Source: Gemmatimonadales bacterium (GTDB taxonomy: Bacteria > Gemmatimonadota > Gemmatimonadetes > Gemmatimonadales > GWC2-71-9). Taken from it: a DNA stretch of 9,133 nt. The position numbers and the translations under genes were made by a program. Positions 6,131 to 9,133 of the stretch are shown here, piece after piece (positions within the stretch are counted from its first letter, which is position 1; every line of letters begins with the position of its first letter). The stretch is taken from NCBI GenBank assembly GCA_013813675.1, contig JACCRH010000289.1, positions 1-9,133 of the forward strand, written 5' to 3'. Under the pieces are notes generated by a model. It was given only the letters and a program-made list of their open reading frames with translations, was not told the origin of the DNA and did no database searches.

Positions 6131-7056
6131 CGGCCGGAGCCGACCAGAACCTCGACCCCGGCTTCGTCCAGCGCGACGGTCACCTCTCCCTCGTCCAGGT
6201 TGCGGGCCGACGCGCTGAGGTCGGCCGGCAGCTCCGGGCGCCATGCCGCATCGTCAACATGGAGCTCGCCGGGCGAGGCGCGCATGGTCACCCGGCTGCC
6301 TCGCCGCACGGTGAGCTCCGGCGGCGCAGCCCCGCCACTCAGCCGAGCCCTCACATACTCCGCCAGGACCTCGCGCTCCGGCTCGGCGACCGTCACCAGC
6401 TCGAGCTCCCCGTCGCCGTAATCCGCCCCTGGCGCCAGCGTAACGTTGGGGCCGACCAGCGGCATGTTCATCGCCTCGACCAGCAGGTAGTCCCCCGACA
6501 GGTCGCAGCTGTCCAGCTCCAGGCGGCGGAACCGTGGAGCCCGTTCCGCCACGATGCTCTGGAGCAGCAGCAGGGCCCGGTCGATCGCATGGCCGGTCAA
6601 GCCGGCCGTGTTGTCGTTGACCTCGGAATCCCCCCGGGTAACCAGTTCGGTGAAGATTCCCACACCCACCGACTCGACGAACCGCATCGCTCCCCACCGG
6701 GTCGCCACGGTGCCGACTGCCAATCGCCGGCGCTCTCCGCGCCGCCAGCCTTCGATGAGCTGGCGGACCGAGCCCAGCGCGCCGAGCGATTTGGCGATGT
6801 TGTTCGCGGTGCCGATCGGCAGGATGGCCATGGGGATTCCGCGGCCGGCGATCGCGATGGCGACCTTCTTGATGCTGCCGTCGCCGCCCGCGACCACCAC
6901 GAGGTCACCCGGATCCTCGAGCGCCTTCTCCAACTTCTCCTTCTTGGTGGACCAGGCGCGGGCCTCGTGACCGGCGTCCTTCAGCTCCTGAAGGAGCCGC
7001 TCGACGGAGTGCCCCTCGTCGCCCGCGGCGGGATTGTGGATCAGGCTGACTCGCAT
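6127..7056 (-). CDS. Diacylglycerol kinase-like lipid kinase (YegS/LCB5 family)
   Basis: This 309-residue enzyme belongs to the family of diacylglycerol and sphingosine kinases, which move the ATP gamma-phosphate to a lipid hydroxyl on the inner face of the membrane. Visible elements are RVSLIHNPAAGDEG (2-15), the nucleotide loop VVVAGGDGS (53-61), and IPMAILPIGTANNIAKSLG (74-92). The second domain carries ESVGVGIF (128-135), and further on the MPLVGPNVTLAPGADYGDGELELV stretch (198-221), whose Asp215 fits the catalytic-base Asp of DgkB-type kinases. Length is normal for the family. The substrate lipid is not shown by sequence. The start at 7056 is supported by GAGG 5 bases upstream (7065-7062) and by the family start; an in-frame extension to 7101 is inside surE. 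It is the first gene of the coupled four-gene operon. Confidence 0.93.
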   Translation of the reverse strand: MRVSLIHNPAAGDEGHSVERLLQELKDAGHEARAWSTKKEKLEKALEDPGDLVVVAGGDGSIKKVAIAIAGRGIPMAILPIGTANNIAKSLGALGSVRQLIEGWRRGERRRLAVGTVATRWGAMRFVESVGVGIFTELVTRGDSEVNDNTAGLTGHAIDRALLLLQSIVAERAPRFRRLELDSCDLSGDYLLVEAMNMPLVGPNVTLAPGADYGDGELELVTVAEPEREVLAEYVRARLSGGAAPPELTVRRGSRVTMRASPGELHVDDAAWRPELPADLSASARNLDEGEVTVALDEAGVEVLVGSGR

Positions 7057-7061
7057 GTATA

Positions 7062-7065
7062 CCTC
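7062..7065 (-). promoter_or_regulatory. Ribosome binding site of the lipid kinase gene
   Basis: GAGG on the minus strand lies 5 bases before the ATG at 7056 and within the 13-base gap to surE. It supports MRVSLIHNP as the true N-terminus rather than the longer in-frame extension. Confidence 0.6.
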
Positions 7066-7069
7066 AGCA

Positions 7070-7801
7070 ATGCGCATCCTCATCGCCAACGACGACGGCA
7101 TCTACAGCCCCGGCCTGCTCGCGCTCGCCCAGGTCGCGAAGGAGTTCGCCGAGGTCCGGATCTACGCGCCCGACGTCGAGCAGTCTTCGATGGGGCACGC
7201 GATCACCCATTCTCGTCCGCTGTCGCTGCGCCCCACGCCGATCGGGAGTTTCGAGGCCTACCGGGTGAACGGTACACCCGCCGATTGCGTCGCGCTCGGC
7301 GTGCACATGTGGGAGAAAGTCGATTTGGTGCTGTCGGGAATCAACCTGGGGCCCAACCTCGGCAACGCCATGTGGCACTCGGGCACCCTGGCCGCGGCCA
7401 AGCAGGCGGCGCTGCTCGGATTGCGCGGGATCGCCTTCAGTACGCCGACGCAGGGCAGCGAGCCGGACTTCGCGCGACTGCGGCCCTACGTGACCCGAGT
7501 GCTGGAGATGCTGATCGCCGAGCCTTCGCTCTGCCTGGTGAACGTCAATCTGCCGCCGGAGCCGTCGGGTATCTGCTGGGCGCACCAGTCGGTGCGGCAC
7601 TACGATGGCCGAGTGGTTCCCGGACAGGATCCGATGGGACGCCAGCACTTCTGGCTGACCGTGGTGCCGGTCGAGGAGGTGGAGGAGGGAACCGACCGCT
7701 GGGCGGTGGAGCGAGGACTGGTGTCGATGACCCCCCTCAGGCTCGACCTCACCGACGCCGAGGCGCTGAATCGGTTGCGGGCACCACCCGCCTCACGATG
7801 A
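7070..7801 (+). CDS. surE: 5'/3'-nucleotidase SurE
   Basis: This 243-residue SurE is a metal-dependent nucleoside monophosphate phosphatase (also active on 3'-nucleotides and short polyphosphate), a cytoplasmic stationary-phase survival protein. The metal site is complete: Asp8 and Asp9 in MRILIANDDGIYSPG, Ser39 in VEQSSMGHA, and Asn92 in SGINLGPNLGNAMWHSGT (89-106). NGTPADCVALG (67-77) is also characteristic. The start agrees with E. coli SurE (MRIL.NDDG). An ATG 15 bases upstream is also in frame but would add an atypical MYTSA. No Shine-Dalgarno precedes the start. It is divergent from the lipid kinase with only 13 bases between the start codons. In many bacteria surE lies with pcm, nlpD and rpoS; here that context is absent. 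Its end overlaps the convergent DUF1460 gene by 9 bases. Confidence 0.96.
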   Translation: MRILIANDDGIYSPGLLALAQVAKEFAEVRIYAPDVEQSSMGHAITHSRPLSLRPTPIGSFEAYRVNGTPADCVALGVHMWEKVDLVLSGINLGPNLGNAMWHSGTLAAAKQAALLGLRGIAFSTPTQGSEPDFARLRPYVTRVLEMLIAEPSLCLVNVNLPPEPSGICWAHQSVRHYDGRVVPGQDPMGRQHFWLTVVPVEEVEEGTDRWAVERGLVSMTPLRLDLTDAEALNRLRAPPASR

Positions 7802-8725
7802 CGGCAGTGGCCGGGCCACCAGGATTCCGGTGGAGCGCCGAATCGCCGCGACGTACTCCGGAAGCGTGGCACGGGTGACTTCCACTACTCCTCCCGACAG
7901 CGGCGCGTGCAGAACCCGGAGGATGCCGGTTGCGTCCCGGTAGGCAAAGGCGGCGTGGGTCACGTCGAGTCCGGGTATCGCGGTCGCGAAGGCAAGCACG
8001 TCGCCGGTCTCGATCCGCTCGGCGACGTCGGCGATGCGCCCGGTCGGGACCACCCGGCGGGGCCGTCCGTCGAGCCGGCGCTCCACGGTCTCGATCTCCC
8101 GGAACGCGCCGTCGTCGGCCAGGGCGGGGTAGCTGCCACGATGCTCGGTCATGAAGCGGAGCGGGCGCGCATCCTCGGCCCCACCGAGCTCAGCGCCCAG
8201 ATCGCGGAGCAAGCCGTGCCGCGCTCCATCCGCGATCCACTCGCTGAAGTAATGCAGCCTCGACGCGTACCCGCGGCGCACCCCGCCACGGTAGCGCATC
8301 CGCTCCACTTCGTGCCCGAAGAGCTTCCACGTCGCCGCGCGCTCGTCGGCCACTCGCGCCACCGCGAGACAGGCCTCCACCAGCGTGACGCAGTCGAAAC
8401 GGGTGAGCGAGAGCGTGAGCGGTTCGGTGTTTGACGGACTCCCCCCCGCCCGCAGGTATGCCTCGAGCGTGGACGACTCGTAAGGCGTGCCGGCGGCGAG
8501 TTCGCCGACGCGGATGACGGCACGCCCGAACGGAACCTCGGGCCGGGCCAGCCCCTCCGCGCGAAGCGCCGCGGTCCACTTGGCCAGGCGCGACCGGTCC
8601 GGATCCACCGGGGGGCTGGCGGCGCACGCGGCGAGGGACGTCCGCAGCATCAGCGCCGCGGCGGCGAGACCCGCCTGCCGGAGAAGATCCCTGCGTGAGA
8701 GAGGGGAGTCCGGAGCCTCCGGCAT
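7793..8725 (-). CDS. DUF1460 amidase-like protein with Tat signal and lipobox
   Basis: This 310-residue protein matches DUF1460 (N-acetylmuramoyl-L-alanine amidase-like, an NlpC/P60-type cysteine fold). Key elements are SLTRFDCVTLVEACLAVAR (106-124) with Cys112 as the candidate nucleophile, SRLHYFSEWIADG (155-167), which is typical of the family, and GLDVTHAAFAYRD (252-264) with His257 as the candidate base. The N-terminus is a twin-arginine signal, SRRDLLRQAG (10-19), followed by a hydrophobic stretch and the lipobox LAAC (31-34). It may therefore be a Tat-exported lipoprotein anchored by Cys34, acting on peptidoglycan in the periplasm. The ATG lies 3 bases after the permease stop, so the two genes are in one operon. 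Family enzymes cleave the muramoyl-L-Ala bond or related peptides; exact specificity is unproven. Its end overlaps surE by 9 bases. Confidence 0.88.
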   Translation of the reverse strand: MPEAPDSPLSRRDLLRQAGLAAAALMLRTSLAACAASPPVDPDRSRLAKWTAALRAEGLARPEVPFGRAVIRVGELAAGTPYESSTLEAYLRAGGSPSNTEPLTLSLTRFDCVTLVEACLAVARVADERAATWKLFGHEVERMRYRGGVRRGYASRLHYFSEWIADGARHGLLRDLGAELGGAEDARPLRFMTEHRGSYPALADDGAFREIETVERRLDGRPRRVVPTGRIADVAERIETGDVLAFATAIPGLDVTHAAFAYRDATGILRVLHAPLSGGVVEVTRATLPEYVAAIRRSTGILVARPLPSS

Positions 8726-8728
8726 AGC

Positions 8729-9133
8729 CTACCGCAGCGCCTGCACCACCGGCTGCTTCGCCGCTCGCCGTGCCGGGAAGAACCCGCCCACCAGCCCCAT
8801 CACCACCGCGAAGGTGAGCCCCGCCAGCAGGAGGCCCGGCGTCACCCGGAAGCTGAAGGCGATCTCGCTGAAGCTGGCCCAGTTGGTGGTGCTGGTGATC
8901 ATGCCGTTGATGGGGAGCGCCAGCAGGACTCCGATCACGCCTCCCACCAGCGCGATCAGCGCGGATTCGGCGAGGAAGCTGGCCAGGACGCTTCGGGGAT
9001 GGAAGCCGAGGGTAAGGAGCACCGCGATCTCCGGGCTTCGCGCCGCCACCGCCGCGTACATGGTGTTGATCGCCCCGAAGACCGCCCCCAGCGCCATGAT
9101 GCCGGTGATCATGATGGCCAGGATCTGGAGGAT
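8729..9133 (-). CDS. FtsX/MacB-family ABC transporter permease, C-terminal part
   Basis: The gene is open to the right edge of the window, so only the last 134 residues are seen. Three membrane segments are present: ILQILAIMITGIMALGAVF..., SVLASFLAESALIALVGGVIGVLLALPINGM, and TPGLLLAGLTFAVVMGLVGGFFPARRAA. It also has the cytoplasmic coupling-like NTMYAAVAARSPEIAVLLTLGF and the terminal ARRAAKQPVVQALR that is usual for MacB/LolC-type permeases (FtsX domain). The family moves lipids, lipoproteins, antibiotics or signals across or out of the membrane with an ABC ATPase, and the missing N-terminal half would carry TM1 and the periplasmic domain. The cognate ATPase is likely to be just outside the window. 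It is followed after 3 bases by the DUF1460 gene, suggesting co-expression with a cell-wall enzyme. The subfamily cannot be decided from this part. Confidence 0.9.
   Translation of the reverse strand: MLQILAIMITGIMALGAVFGAINTMYAAVAARSPEIAVLLTLGFHPRSVLASFLAESALIALVGGVIGVLLALPINGMITSTTNWASFSEIAFSFRVTPGLLLAGLTFAVVMGLVGGFFPARRAAKQPVVQALR

Noticed and set aside
7055..7069. Earlier in-frame ATG for surE (MYTSA extension)
   Set aside because: SurE proteins begin with the MRIL.NDDG strand, and this earlier ATG has no better ribosome binding site.
6259..7878. Large plus-strand open frame (539 codons) across kinase and surE
   Set aside because: It runs antisense to the kinase and in the wrong frame through surE, with low-complexity His/Arg/Gly translation.

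Overview
This is a 9.1 kb piece of a very GC-rich bacterial chromosome. Genes are tightly packed, many start codons overlap the preceding stop, Tat signal peptides are present, and wobble positions are strongly G/C-biased. The gene content (an SGLT-like symporter with a small membrane partner, Tat-exported oxidoreductase and amidase, stand-alone surE) fits an environmental Gram-negative lineage such as Gemmatimonadota or a relative. That placement is a guess from style, not a proven assignment. I see no rRNA, tRNA, CRISPR array, insertion sequence or phage gene.

Left part (1-2730, all minus strand): a DUF456 membrane protein (2224-2730) is followed, after about 100 bases with a candidate promoter and a repeated octamer, by a sodium/solute symporter of the SGLT type (358-2121). 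Ten bases after the symporter comes a 104-residue protein with two membrane segments (33-347), a good candidate for an accessory subunit.

Middle (2731-3305): a 209-base divergent intergenic region holds a G-run cluster, two 11-base inverted repeats and a candidate promoter. It precedes a DUF1428 (YbaA-like) gene on the plus strand with a perfect AGGAGG ribosome binding site. The end of this gene overlaps the end of the next, convergent operon by 23 bases.

Core operon (7056 down to 3283, minus strand): four genes are joined by stop/start overlaps of 4, 4 and 1 nt: a diacylglycerol-kinase-like lipid kinase, an MFS transporter, a Tat-exported aldo/keto reductase with a complete catalytic tetrad, and a multi-spanning DUF6064 protein. 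Such tight coupling suggests co-production and a shared envelope-related job. This is the most system-like and least explained part of the window.

Right part: surE (7070-7801, plus) starts only 13 bases from the kinase start and diverges from it, so the promoters must lie inside the opposing genes or the mRNA is nearly leaderless. Convergent to surE, overlapping it by 9 bases, is a Tat-signalled DUF1460 amidase-like protein that also carries a lipobox (7793-8725). It lies 3 bases downstream of the C-terminal part of an FtsX/MacB-family ABC permease that runs off the right edge.
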